Origin: Eikenella longinqua | GTDB lineage: Bacteria; Pseudomonadota; Gammaproteobacteria; Burkholderiales; Neisseriaceae | Reading direction: 5' to 3' | Assembly (NCBI RefSeq): GCF_001648355.1 | Contig: NZ_LXSL01000012.1 | Span: 8-64,007 of the forward strand | DNA: 64,000 bases | Shown: positions 41,005 to 49,405 of the stretch, piece by piece | How the letters are laid out: the number at the start of each line of letters is the position of its first letter | Numbering within the stretch: the stretch's first letter is position 1 | Position numbers and translations under genes: made by a program | The notes under the pieces: model-generated | Databases searched by the model: none | Told to the model about the DNA's origin: nothing | The model's input: only the letters and a program-made list of their open reading frames with translations

Positions 41005-41466
41005 CTACACCACCGGCCGCTGCCGGTAGAACAGCAGCCCCGGCAGCGCCAGCCCGAAAGCCAGCGCGCCGATCACAAAGCCCGCCTTCAGAAAATAATC
41101 CACCGTTTGCACCAAAAGCTGCTCGGAAAAGCCCTTGTGGTTCATCTGCACCAGCGCAATCATCGCCTTATACACATACACCCCCGGAATCATCGGGATG
41201 ATGGAAGCCACGGTGAACACCTTCGGGTGCGCCTTATAGCGCTGCGACAAATACACGCCGATGAAGCCCACCAGCGAAGCCGCGCACAGCGTGGCCAAAC
41301 CCTGCGACATGCCCGCATGCATCAGCAGCGTGCGCGTGCCGTGCCCCAGCGCGCCCAAATAGGCGCAATATTTCAGCGCATTGCGCGGCACGTTGAACAA
41401 AATCGCAAAGCCCACGGCGGGGATGGCGGCAAAAAACATATCGTCTAACAAATCCAGCAGCAGCAT
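41005..41466 (-). CDS. yjjB: ThrE-type exporter small subunit, YjjB
   Basis: A 153-residue membrane protein with four to five helices, corresponding to the C-terminal half of ThrE. The block ASIIPMIPGVYVYKAMIALVQM is diagnostic. With YjjP it forms a split exporter for organic acids or amino acids (succinate in E. coli). It starts 3 bases after the yjjP stop. Confidence 0.85.
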   Translation of the reverse strand: MLLLDLLDDMFFAAIPAVGFAILFNVPRNALKYCAYLGALGHGTRTLLMHAGMSQGLATLCAASLVGFIGVYLSQRYKAHPKVFTVASIIPMIPGVYVYKAMIALVQMNHKGFSEQLLVQTVDYFLKAGFVIGALAFGLALPGLLFYRQRPVV

Positions 41467-41469
41467 GGC

Positions 41470-42282
41470 TCACTCCCAAGCGGAAACGTTTAGCAGGCTC
41501 AAAGCCAGCACGATGCCCAGGCAGGTGCTGAATGTGAGCACCGTGGCCACCGCCCAGCGGCTGATGCCCATGTTCACATGGCCTTTCAGAATATCGGCCA
41601 GCGAATTGATCAGCGGCACCCCGGGCACCAAAAGCAGCACGCTCGAAGCCATTGCCACTTCCGGGCGCGCACCCCAGCCGTATTTCAGCGCCATGCCCGA
41701 CACCATCGAAGCCACAAACGCCGTAACCGCAAACACCACCGCCGGATTGTATTGCCGCGCCGACAAAATCTGCCGCACCCACATGCCGCAGGCCGAAGCG
41801 ATAAACGTGATGCCGCAAATCAGCGGGTCGCCGCCGGAAAGGTGGGCGAAACTGGCGCAGGAAAGCCCCACCATAAACACCACCAGATAGCGGTTGTATT
41901 TCACCGGCTTCACCGCATCCAGCCGCGCGCGCACCTGCCGCACGCCATACAGTCCGCGCTCGGCGCCGATCACGATGTGCTGCACCGAAGTGATCACCGA
42001 CATATTGATGCCCTTGTCGAAATTCTTGCGCGTGGTGGTAATGCAATGGTTGTTGCACAGCGTGGTGATCACGATGGCGTTGGGCGTGAGCGCGCATTCC
42101 ACCGCATCCATGCCCAGCGCGCGGCCGAGGCGGAAGGCGATTTGGTCGATCAGCGTGCTTTCCGCGCCGTATTGCAGCAGCAAAAGCGCGGCTTGGATGC
42201 ACAGGCGGGAGATTTCCTGCTGCTGTTCGTGATCAATGGGGGGAGGGTTGGCGGTGCCGGGGGAGGGGAGAGGGGGCGTCAT
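41470..42282 (-). CDS. yjjP: ThrE-type exporter large subunit, YjjP
   Basis: A 270-residue protein matching the N-terminal half of ThrE: a soluble N-terminal part (AALLLLQYGAESTLIDQIAFRLGRALGMDAVECALTP) and five helices, with VLLLVPGVPLINSLADILKGH typical. I chose ATG 42282; upstream codons are in frame but lack support. It is translationally close to yjjB. Confidence 0.85.
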   Translation of the reverse strand: MTPPLPSPGTANPPPIDHEQQQEISRLCIQAALLLLQYGAESTLIDQIAFRLGRALGMDAVECALTPNAIVITTLCNNHCITTTRKNFDKGINMSVITSVQHIVIGAERGLYGVRQVRARLDAVKPVKYNRYLVVFMVGLSCASFAHLSGGDPLICGITFIASACGMWVRQILSARQYNPAVVFAVTAFVASMVSGMALKYGWGARPEVAMASSVLLLVPGVPLINSLADILKGHVNMGISRWAVATVLTFSTCLGIVLALSLLNVSAWE

Positions 42283-42412
42283 CTTAATAAACCGGAGTGG
42301 GGAAAGGGTTGAGATGGCGTGCGGAAACGGCCGGGGCAGCCTGTTGTTTTGATTGTTGTGGGGAGGCGGATTATACCGCAAGCCCCATGCGGCAGCCACT
42401 TAGGAGGGGGAA

Positions 42413-42538
42413 GGGCTACCTGAAAACGGGGTTTGGCACAGCCGAAGTTGAGTTTCTGCTCAGCTAAGACGATATTTGGGCGATACCCAAGCCGGGCTGC
42501 TGCGAGGCGAAAACGGCAAACTGTTTTTCAGGTAGCCT
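42413..42538. repeat. eikDUS pair with AGTTTCTGCTCAGCT motif
   Basis: GGGCTACCTGAA (11/12) at 42413-42424 and TTCAGGTAGCCT at 42527-42538 enclose about 100 bases, including AGTTTCTGCTCAGCTAAG at 42451-42468, another copy of the recurring motif. Confidence 0.55.
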
Positions 42539-42545
42539 GCAGGCG

Positions 42546-42812
42546 TTAAAACATCGGCTTCATTTCCAGCACCAGTAGTTCGTTTGCCTCGTATGCAAAG
42601 CGGTATATCTTGCCGCTGTACCGGTTGAATAGATAGCCGTAGAAGTCGCCTGTGCTTGTGTTTTCGGATAGTTCCAATATAAAAACAGCGTTTTTCTCAG
42701 GAAATCGGCCTTTAATGGATTGATCTAGCTTTGGAATCCGCTCGGCCACATATTTTGTGAGGCATGAGGCGTCGGTGATTGCCGGGTTTTTATCTGGTTT
42801 TATTGTTTTCAT
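42546..42812 (-). CDS. Small hypothetical protein
   Basis: An 88-residue protein from ATG 42812 (AAAGGGATGG upstream); an upstream ATG at 42866 is less likely. No signal or membrane segment. It contains FPEKNAVFILELSENTSTGDFYGYLFNRYSGKIYRFAYE. It is AT-rich relative to the surroundings and stands alone. Small orphan proteins like this are sometimes immunity factors, but no toxin gene is adjacent. The gap 42813-43093 contains only uptake sequences and AT-rich sequence. Confidence 0.5.
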   Translation of the reverse strand: MKTIKPDKNPAITDASCLTKYVAERIPKLDQSIKGRFPEKNAVFILELSENTSTGDFYGYLFNRYSGKIYRFAYEANELLVLEMKPMF

Positions 42813-42989
42813 ATTGCCATCCCTTTGGTCAGTATTGCTGTTTTCCCGTTGTTGCGAAAGGTGCAACTTTTCTTTGTGTTCTCCTTTTTCTCTCTTTTGT
42901 ATCGGTTTGTTATGTTGGCTTGGCAGAAGCCGGACAGTGTTTTGTTTTCAGTTTCGCAGAGGTATTGCCTTGGCCTGAGTCAAACTGTT

Positions 42990-43075
42990 TTCAGGTAGCC
43001 TGTTGGAGGCAGGGAAGGCTACCTGAAAAATGGAGGAGGCTCATTTGTGGAAGGAGGGCAGTTTTCAGGTAGCCT
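42990..43075. repeat. Three eikDUS copies downstream of marR
   Basis: TTCAGGTAGCCT 42990-43001, AGGCTACCTGAA 43016-43027 and TTCAGGTAGCCT 43064-43075. The last pair brackets the end of the leftward MarR gene (stop 43094) and acts as its terminator. Confidence 0.65.
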
Positions 43076-43093
43076 CCAAGTTGGCGGCTCGGA

Positions 43094-43528
43094 TTAGCCT
43101 GGCTTTCCCATTTCTGTGCGGCATATTTGGCAAAATTCGCTCATCAGGGCAAACATCTGCTCGGTTTTCTTTTTGCCGAAGGCGGCGATGGCGTTGTCGC
43201 ACATTCGGTTGGTGCGCGCCATCACGGGCTCGGCCTGTGCCCGGCCGGCTTCGGTGAGCAGCATAATGCGTTCGCGCTTGTCGGTCGTGCTCGGGTGGAA
43301 TTCGATCCAACCTTTTTCACGGTATTCCTTGCATACGTTGAACACGGTTTGTTTGGGCAGGAAGTATTCCTGGCAAATCTGCTTTTGCGTGCACTGCCCT
43401 TCTGGGACGGCGGCAAGGCTGTAGAGCACGGCGAAGTGGGTATAGCTTAGCCCGAGCTGTGTAATCCAGTCGTCAAACACGGCATCGATTTCGCTCACGT
43501 GTTTGCCGATTAATTCTGAACTGTGCAT
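43094..43528 (-). CDS. MarR-family transcriptional regulator
   Basis: A 144-residue winged-helix regulator. The DNA-binding segment is QCTQKQICQEYFLPKQTVFNVCKEYREKGWI and the wing RPSTTDKRERIMLL-like block follows. ATG 43528 is preceded by AGGA. It is divergent from the efflux genes across an 83-base gap, the standard arrangement for a repressor of its neighbouring RND pump. No cysteine switch is obvious. Confidence 0.82.
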   Translation of the reverse strand: MHSSELIGKHVSEIDAVFDDWITQLGLSYTHFAVLYSLAAVPEGQCTQKQICQEYFLPKQTVFNVCKEYREKGWIEFHPSTTDKRERIMLLTEAGRAQAEPVMARTNRMCDNAIAAFGKKKTEQMFALMSEFCQICRTEMGKPG

Positions 43529-43611
43529 GGAAAATCCTATATTTTTAGATGATTGGTTGCATATTAACACTTTTTGCATGGATGTGTAATAGTATTTTTT
43601 AGGACTGAATA
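43529..43611. promoter_or_regulatory. Divergent marR / efflux promoter region
   Basis: An AT-rich 83-base gap with a direct repeat TTGCAT (43557-43562 and 43574-43579) and the -10-like TGTAAT (43585-43590). It must contain the promoter and operator for the efflux genes; the exact operator cannot be fixed by eye. Confidence 0.4.
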
Positions 43612-44733
43612 ATGCGTGGGAAACGGATAATTCTGCTCGGCTTGTGCTGCATGGTGCTGGCTGGCTGCGGCAAAAGTAACGGCGACGACACGGCACAGGC
43701 TGCACCGATGAAAATCAATGTGGTGCAGATGCGGCAGGGCGGGCAGGAACAAACTCTGCTGCTCTCCGGCCGGGTGGTGGCGAAGGAAGACGTGGCTGTG
43801 GGCACGCCGCTGCAAGGCTTGCAGGTGCTGTCGGTGAAGGCCGACGTGGGCGAGCGCGTGGAGCGGGGGCAGGTGCTGGCTGTGCTGGAACACAGCGCCG
43901 TGCAGTCGCAGCTGGCGCAAAATGAAGCCGCGCTTAAGCGCGCGCGTGCCAACTTAGCTTCCCAGCAGGCGGCTTGGCGCGAGGCGGCTGCCACGCTAAA
44001 CCGCTATCAGGCGCTGGCCGACGGCGATGCGGTAAGCCGCATGGAGCTGGATCAACAGCGTGCCAAAGCGCAAACGGCAAAAGCCGCAGTGCAGGCGGCA
44101 CAGGCCGAAATCGCCCAGATGCAGGCACAATTGAGCGACAGCCGGTATCAGCGCCAAAAAGCACAAGTTATCGCACCTGTCGGCGGCGTGATTACCAGCC
44201 GTGCCGTGGAAGCAGGTACGCTTACGGGCGGTAATGCTTTGTTTCACATTGCCCAAAACGGCGTGCTGGAAGTGCAGGCGGAAGCGGGGGCGGAAGATTT
44301 GGAGCGGCTCTCGCTCGGGTTGGAAGCGGAAATCACCGCCGACAACCGCAATATCGGCAAGGGCAGTATCCGACTGATTCAGCCTGAAATCGACAGCATT
44401 AGCCGTGTGGCGAAAATCCGCATTTCGACGGAGGGCGTGTTGGACAGCACCATCGGCAGCTATGTTCAGGTAGCCGTGCGCCTGCCTGCACGTTTGGTAA
44501 ACGGCAGCCTGCCGTTTTCGGCAATTGGTTTTGATGATGAGGGCAAGACTTTCGTGAAAATTGTGGATATGCAAGGGGAAGTGCATATCCGGCATGTGGA
44601 GATCGGCGCGGTGTACCGCGATTCGGTGGAAATCGTTTCCGGTCTGAAAGCAGGCGAACGTGTCGTGCGGCAGGCGGGAGCATTTGTCGAGGCGGGCGAT
44701 GTGGTCGAGCCGGTTTTACAGGGGGAGAAATAA
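43612..44733 (+). CDS. RND efflux periplasmic adaptor (membrane fusion) lipoprotein
   Basis: A 373-residue lipoprotein (lipobox LAGC, Cys19). It has a lipoyl domain (VKADVGERVERGQVLAVLE), a coiled-coil hairpin rich in Gln/Ala (about 95-170) and a beta-barrel domain. It links the RND pump to an outer-membrane channel. An 11/12 eikDUS match is translated as VQVAV near 287. The stop overlaps the pump start by one base. No outer-membrane channel gene lies nearby. Confidence 0.88.
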   Translation: MRGKRIILLGLCCMVLAGCGKSNGDDTAQAAPMKINVVQMRQGGQEQTLLLSGRVVAKEDVAVGTPLQGLQVLSVKADVGERVERGQVLAVLEHSAVQSQLAQNEAALKRARANLASQQAAWREAAATLNRYQALADGDAVSRMELDQQRAKAQTAKAAVQAAQAEIAQMQAQLSDSRYQRQKAQVIAPVGGVITSRAVEAGTLTGGNALFHIAQNGVLEVQAEAGAEDLERLSLGLEAEITADNRNIGKGSIRLIQPEIDSISRVAKIRISTEGVLDSTIGSYVQVAVRLPARLVNGSLPFSAIGFDDEGKTFVKIVDMQGEVHIRHVEIGAVYRDSVEIVSGLKAGERVVRQAGAFVEAGDVVEPVLQGEK

Positions 44734-47700
44734 TGTCGTTCAACGTTTCCTCTTGGGCAATCCGTCGTCCGATTCCCACCATTGTGCTGTTTTTTGTTTT
44801 AACACTGGTAGGTATTTTTGCTTTTCAAAAACTACCCGTTAATGCCGATCCAAATGTGAATTTCCCTGTGGTAAACGTAACGATTTCGCAGGCGGGGGCT
44901 TCGCCCGACGAATTGGAAAACTCGGTAACGCGCCGCGTGGAAAACGCACTTTCGGGGATGGCGGGCGTGCGGCACATCACTTCTTCGATTACAGAAGGCT
45001 CGTCCGTTACCACAGTTGAATTCCAATTGGAAACCGATACAGACCGTGCGGTAAACGATGTACGCAACGCGGTTACGCAAATCCGCGATGAGTTGCCGTC
45101 CAACATCACCAACCCCGTGGTGGAACGGATGGATAGCGAGGGCGGGGCGTTGGGCTATTATGCGGTGCAGTCGCCGAATATGACACAGACCGATTTAGCG
45201 TGGTTTATCGATGAAAACGTCAGCCGTACATTGTTGTCGGTAAACGGCGTGCAGCAGGTCAAACGCCTGGGCGGGGAAAAACGCGAAATCCGCGTGGATT
45301 TGCAAGCGGAAAAACTCAACGCCTACGGTATCAGTGCGGAACAGGTGAGTATGCAGCTGGCGCAGACCAATGCCAACGTACCGGCAGGGCGGACGGATGT
45401 GTTCAGACAGGAATTGTCCGTACGTGTATTGGGTGCGAAAAAAACCGTACAGGATTTGGCGGATACCGAAATCGCCTTGAATGACAACCGCAAAGTGAAG
45501 CTGTCGCAGCTCGCCCTTGTACGTGACGCACACGCCGAAGTACGCAGCCGTGCGCGTTTGAACGGACGCGAAGTATTGGGCTTTCAGGTGTACCGCACCA
45601 AAGGCTCGAGCGATACGGTGGTGGCAAAAGGCGTGGAACAAGCCTTACAGGAGCTTGCCGCACAGTATCCCGACGTGCGGATTAAAGAAGTGTACAGCTC
45701 GGTGGACACCACCAAGGAAAACTACAACGTTGCCATCAATACCCTGCTGGAAGGGGCGGGGCTGACTGTGTTGGTGGTTTGGCTGTTTTTGCGAAACTGG
45801 CGTGCCACATTGGTTGCGGCCATTGCGCTGCCGCTTTCCATCCTGCCCACTTTTGCCGCCAGGCACCTTTTAGGCTACACGCTCAACAGCATTTCCCTAC
45901 TCGCCATTACGCTGGTCATCGGTATTTTGGTGGATGACGCGATTGTCGAAATCGAAAACATCGAACAGCATTTGCACATGGGCAAACGCCCGTATCAGGC
46001 GGCATTGGACGCATCCGACGCCATCGGTTTGGCAGTGATGGCGATTACCGCGAGCATTGTTGCCGTATTTTTGCCTGTGAGCTTCATCGGCGGCGTGGTA
46101 GGGCAGTATTTCACCCAGTTTGGCATTACGGTGGCTGCGGCTGTGTTGACCTCATTGCTGGTGGCGCGGTTGGTTACCCCGCTTTTGGCAGCATACATCC
46201 TGCACCCTGTACAGACCAAGCCGCACGATACGCCGCATGGCCGTCTGAAAACAGGCTACCTGAAATTATTGGATAAAGCTCTGCGTTTCCGTAAAACCAC
46301 CTTGTTGCTGGGCGGTGTGTTTTTGGCGTTGTCGTTTGCAATCGTGCCGTTTCTGCCCACCGGTTTTATCCCCAAAGGCGACACCGGCATGAGCCAAATC
46401 GATTTTACCCTACCGCCGGGAAGCCGTTTGAAACAGACCGACGACACTTTGCGGGAAATCGACCGCACCATCCGCCGGTTTGACGAAGTAGCCTTGACCT
46501 TTATCACCGCAGGCAGCAGCGAAACCAACAAAGGCGAAGTGCTTATCCGTTTGAAACCGCATAACCAACGCAGCATCACGCAGAAAGAGTTTGAAGACAA
46601 ACTGCGCGACGAATTGGCAAAACTTTCCGACATCCGCTTTGCCTTCCGCAATGAAATGGCGGCGCGCGACGTGTCCGTCATACTCACGGGCAACGACCCT
46701 GCCAAACTCAATCAGGCGGCACAAGCACTCAAAGCCCAAATGCGGGGGCTGGATGTTTTGGAAAATGTGCAAATCAACGCACCACTTGCCAAAACCGAGC
46801 TGCGTATCAAATTACGCGAAGACGAAGCCGCCAAAGCAGGCGTGAGCGCGCAATCTGTCGGCAACGTTTTGCGTATCGCTACCGTGGGCGATGTGGACGG
46901 CAACGCCGCACGCTTTACCTTCCCCGACCGCCAAGTGCCGATACGCGTAACCCTCGCTGCCGCCGATCGCAACAGTTTGGACACCATCAAACAGCTCCGC
47001 ATTCCCACCTCAAACGGCGGAACCGTCGCCCTGCATACCGTGGCGGACATCTCTTTCGGCACAGGATCGGCAAGCCTCGAACGCTTCGACCGCGAACGCC
47101 GCATTGCCGTAGAAGCCGATTTGGCAGTCGGGCAGACCATCGGCACGGCACTCACACAGGTAAACCAACTGCCGATTATGCAAAACCTGCCCGAAGGCGT
47201 GCGCGTGCCGCAATACGGTGAAGCAGAATATATGGATGAAATGTTTGGAAAATTTGGTGCGGCCATGGGCTTCGGCGTAGTAATGGTATTGATGGTGTTG
47301 GTGCTGCTGTTTAAAGACTTCCTGCAACCGCTCACCATCCTCACTGCATTGCCGCTTTCCATCGGCGGCGCGGCAGCGGGGTTGTGGCTCTACGGCGCGG
47401 CATTGGATATGTCGTCCGTCATCGGCATCCTGATGCTGATGGGCATCGTTACTAAAAATTCCATTTTGCTGGTGGACATCGTGATTGAAAAACGTGCCCA
47501 AGGCATAGAACGCTTTACCGCGCTTATTCAATCCGGCGCAGAGCGCGTACGCCCGATTATGATGACCACTATAGCCATGATAGCCGGCATGATTCCCGCC
47601 GTATTTGCAGGCGGTGCTGGAGCCGCATTCCGTGCACCGATGGCGGTTGCCGTTATCTGCGGCCTGGCAAGCTCCACCTTGCTCAGCCTGATTTTCGTAC

Positions 47701-47810
47701 CCGTGGTGTATTCCCTGATGGACGACTTGCGGGCTTATCTTGCCCCCAAACTGGCAAAACTGACCTCGGTAACGGAAGAAGATAGGCAGCGGGCAGAGCA
47801 GGAAGCATAA
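44733..47810 (+). CDS. RND-family efflux transporter permease
   Basis: A 1025-residue proton-driven pump with twelve helices in two repeats and large periplasmic loops after helices 1 and 7. The proton-relay aspartates are in ITLVIGILVDDAIVEIENI. The N-terminus MSFNVSSWAIRRPIPTIVLF is close to the HAE1 type for amphiphilic drugs. In the cytoplasmic link between halves (residues about 502-511) the sequence reads HGRLKTGYLK, encoded by a Neisseria DUS core GCCGTCTGAA (46240-46249) followed by an eikDUS (46253-46264). The locus is less GC-rich than its neighbours. Confidence 0.92.
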   Translation: MSFNVSSWAIRRPIPTIVLFFVLTLVGIFAFQKLPVNADPNVNFPVVNVTISQAGASPDELENSVTRRVENALSGMAGVRHITSSITEGSSVTTVEFQLETDTDRAVNDVRNAVTQIRDELPSNITNPVVERMDSEGGALGYYAVQSPNMTQTDLAWFIDENVSRTLLSVNGVQQVKRLGGEKREIRVDLQAEKLNAYGISAEQVSMQLAQTNANVPAGRTDVFRQELSVRVLGAKKTVQDLADTEIALNDNRKVKLSQLALVRDAHAEVRSRARLNGREVLGFQVYRTKGSSDTVVAKGVEQALQELAAQYPDVRIKEVYSSVDTTKENYNVAINTLLEGAGLTVLVVWLFLRNWRATLVAAIALPLSILPTFAARHLLGYTLNSISLLAITLVIGILVDDAIVEIENIEQHLHMGKRPYQAALDASDAIGLAVMAITASIVAVFLPVSFIGGVVGQYFTQFGITVAAAVLTSLLVARLVTPLLAAYILHPVQTKPHDTPHGRLKTGYLKLLDKALRFRKTTLLLGGVFLALSFAIVPFLPTGFIPKGDTGMSQIDFTLPPGSRLKQTDDTLREIDRTIRRFDEVALTFITAGSSETNKGEVLIRLKPHNQRSITQKEFEDKLRDELAKLSDIRFAFRNEMAARDVSVILTGNDPAKLNQAAQALKAQMRGLDVLENVQINAPLAKTELRIKLREDEAAKAGVSAQSVGNVLRIATVGDVDGNAARFTFPDRQVPIRVTLAAADRNSLDTIKQLRIPTSNGGTVALHTVADISFGTGSASLERFDRERRIAVEADLAVGQTIGTALTQVNQLPIMQNLPEGVRVPQYGEAEYMDEMFGKFGAAMGFGVVMVLMVLVLLFKDFLQPLTILTALPLSIGGAAAGLWLYGAALDMSSVIGILMLMGIVTKNSILLVDIVIEKRAQGIERFTALIQSGAERVRPIMMTTIAMIAGMIPAVFAGGAGAAFRAPMAVAVICGLASSTLLSLIFVPVVYSLMDDLRAYLAPKLAKLTSVTEEDRQRAEQEA

Positions 47811-47844
47811 GGCGCAAACAGCAAGCCGCAGCCGGAATGGCAAA

Positions 47845-47884
47845 AGGCTACCTGAAAATTATCCAACTGATTTTCAGGTAGCCT
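47845..47884. terminator. Inverted eikDUS pair after the RND pump
   Basis: AGGCTACCTGAA 47845-47856 and TTCAGGTAGCCT 47873-47884, followed by TTTC. It terminates the efflux operon. Confidence 0.65.
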
Positions 47885-47906
47885 TTCTTTGGTGCAGCAC
47901 ATGGCA

Positions 47907-48005
47907 GGGGCGGATTTTCAATTTCCCCTTAGTTGCTGACGAATTGAATGGTTGCTTACCCATGCAATCAGGCAAACAGCAGGCAGATATAAAATCCGCC
48001 GCCCC
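47907..48005. repeat. GGGCGGAT-type inverted-end element, degenerate copy
   Basis: The left end GGGGCGGATTTT (from 47907) is complementary to AAAATCCGCCGCCCC (47991-48005), which includes ATATAAAATCCGCC. The 99-bp unit resembles that at 63451-63540. No coding capacity. The 344-base gap 47811-48154 holds only this unit and uptake sequences. Confidence 0.55.
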
Positions 48006-48056
48006 GATAGATAGGAAGCATATTGCCCAAGGCTGTAGCCCGTTGAGGCGTAATAA

Positions 48057-48155
48057 AGGCTACCTGAAAAACCAAACTATTTTCAGGTAGCCTTTTAGTG
48101 CCAGGCAAGGCTGTTAAGCATTTGCCAAGGCAAGATTTTATTTTTCAGGTAGCCT
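48057..48155. terminator. eikDUS pair and third copy overlapping the ccsB stop
   Basis: AGGCTACCTGAA 48057-48068 and TTCAGGTAGCCT 48082-48093, with another TTCAGGTAGCCT at 48144-48155 whose last base is the first base of the ccsB stop codon. They end the cytochrome c biogenesis operon. Confidence 0.65.
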
Positions 48156-49405
48156 CAAAGCCCGCCGTAGGAGTGCAGCCCGCTGAGGAACATATTCACG
48201 CCCACAAAGGCGAAGGCGGTGATGAAGAAGCCGATAATCGCCCACCAGGCCAAAAGCCTGCCACCCCAGCCGCGCACCAGGCGGATGTGCAGCCAGGCCG
48301 CATAGTTGAGCCACACCACCAGCGCCCAAGTTTCTTTCGGGTCCCAGCTCCAATAGCGCCCCCAGGCATCTGCCGCCCACAGCGCGCCGAGCACGGTGGC
48401 GATGGTGAAAAACAGGAAGCCCACGGCCACGGCCTGATACATCACCTCCTCAATCACTTCCGCTTCCGGCAGGCGCAGCGCGGGGCGGCTCAGCTTCATC
48501 AGCTCGGCCACGCCGAGAAACGCCGCCAGGCAGAACGCGCCGTAGCCGATGAAGTTGGCCGGCACGTGCAGCTTCATCCACCACGACTGCAAAGCCGGAA
48601 TCAGCGGCTGAATTTGCTGCGCGTTGCGGCTGAAGGTGTACCACAGCACAAAGCCCACCAAAATCGTTTGCAGGGCATACACAAACACGCCCAGCCGGTG
48701 CAGGCGGAACTTGCCTTCGTAGTAGAGGAACATCAGCGAAGTGATCACGATAAACAGGATAAACACTTCATACAGATTGGAAATCGGGATGTGGCCGTTG
48801 CCCGGGCTGAGCAGGTAGCTTTCGTGCCAGCGCACCAGCATGCCGGTGAAGCCGGCCACGGCGGCTGCCCAAGCCAGCGCGCGCGCAATGCGCAGCAGCG
48901 GCGTGGCCGGCGCATCGGCAGCCTGCCGTTTGCCGCCGAGCAGGCCCAGCGCGTAGCACAGCCAGGCCATCGGCACCAGCGCGCACAGCCAGCCGATGGC
49001 CGATTGGCTGGCCAGGAAATAGCGCAGCAGGAAGCGTTCGCCGTTGGCCATCTGCCCGGCATAGAGCTGCGTGGCGGCATAAGCGAGCGCGATGCACAGC
49101 GGGATAAACCAGCGCAAGGGCTTGTCGAACCAGCCCAAGGCGATCGCCGCTGCCGCGCTGCCCCACAAAATGCACACTTCATACGCATCCATGCGGTGCG
49201 GCAGCAGAATCTGCACCGCGGCGGCAATGGCAAGCATGAGGGCGGCAAACAGCCAGTCGGCCCAAGTGAGGCGTTTCCAGAAGCGGCGCTCCTGCAAGAG
49301 TTCGTGCGCCGGCAGCTCGGGCGGGGCGTAGGCATCGTGTGCCTGAGCCTGCGCCATGGCGGGCGGCTGCGGCAGAACGCGGGTGGGGGAATCAGGGTTG
49401 GTCAT
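48155..49405 (-). CDS. ccsB: Cytochrome c biogenesis protein CcsB/ResC
   Basis: A 416-residue membrane protein of system II cytochrome c maturation, moving and presenting heme to CcmH-like sites. The tryptophan-rich heme-handling motif reads WGRYWSWDPKETWALVVW, and conserved histidines lie in MLVRWHESY, KLHVPANFIGY and AAWLHIRLVRGW. About eight helices. GGAGCTCAACC precedes the start, which overlaps the resB stop by 14 bases. It serves the c-type cytochromes such as cytochrome c4 nearby. Confidence 0.92.
   Translation of the reverse strand: MTNPDSPTRVLPQPPAMAQAQAHDAYAPPELPAHELLQERRFWKRLTWADWLFAALMLAIAAAVQILLPHRMDAYEVCILWGSAAAAIALGWFDKPLRWFIPLCIALAYAATQLYAGQMANGERFLLRYFLASQSAIGWLCALVPMAWLCYALGLLGGKRQAADAPATPLLRIARALAWAAAVAGFTGMLVRWHESYLLSPGNGHIPISNLYEVFILFIVITSLMFLYYEGKFRLHRLGVFVYALQTILVGFVLWYTFSRNAQQIQPLIPALQSWWMKLHVPANFIGYGAFCLAAFLGVAELMKLSRPALRLPEAEVIEEVMYQAVAVGFLFFTIATVLGALWAADAWGRYWSWDPKETWALVVWLNYAAWLHIRLVRGWGGRLLAWWAIIGFFITAFAFVGVNMFLSGLHSYGGL

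Noticed and set aside
42546..42866. A start at 42866 for the small AT-rich gene
   Set aside because: ATG 42812 has a clear AAAGGGATGG ribosome site; the longer form lacks one.
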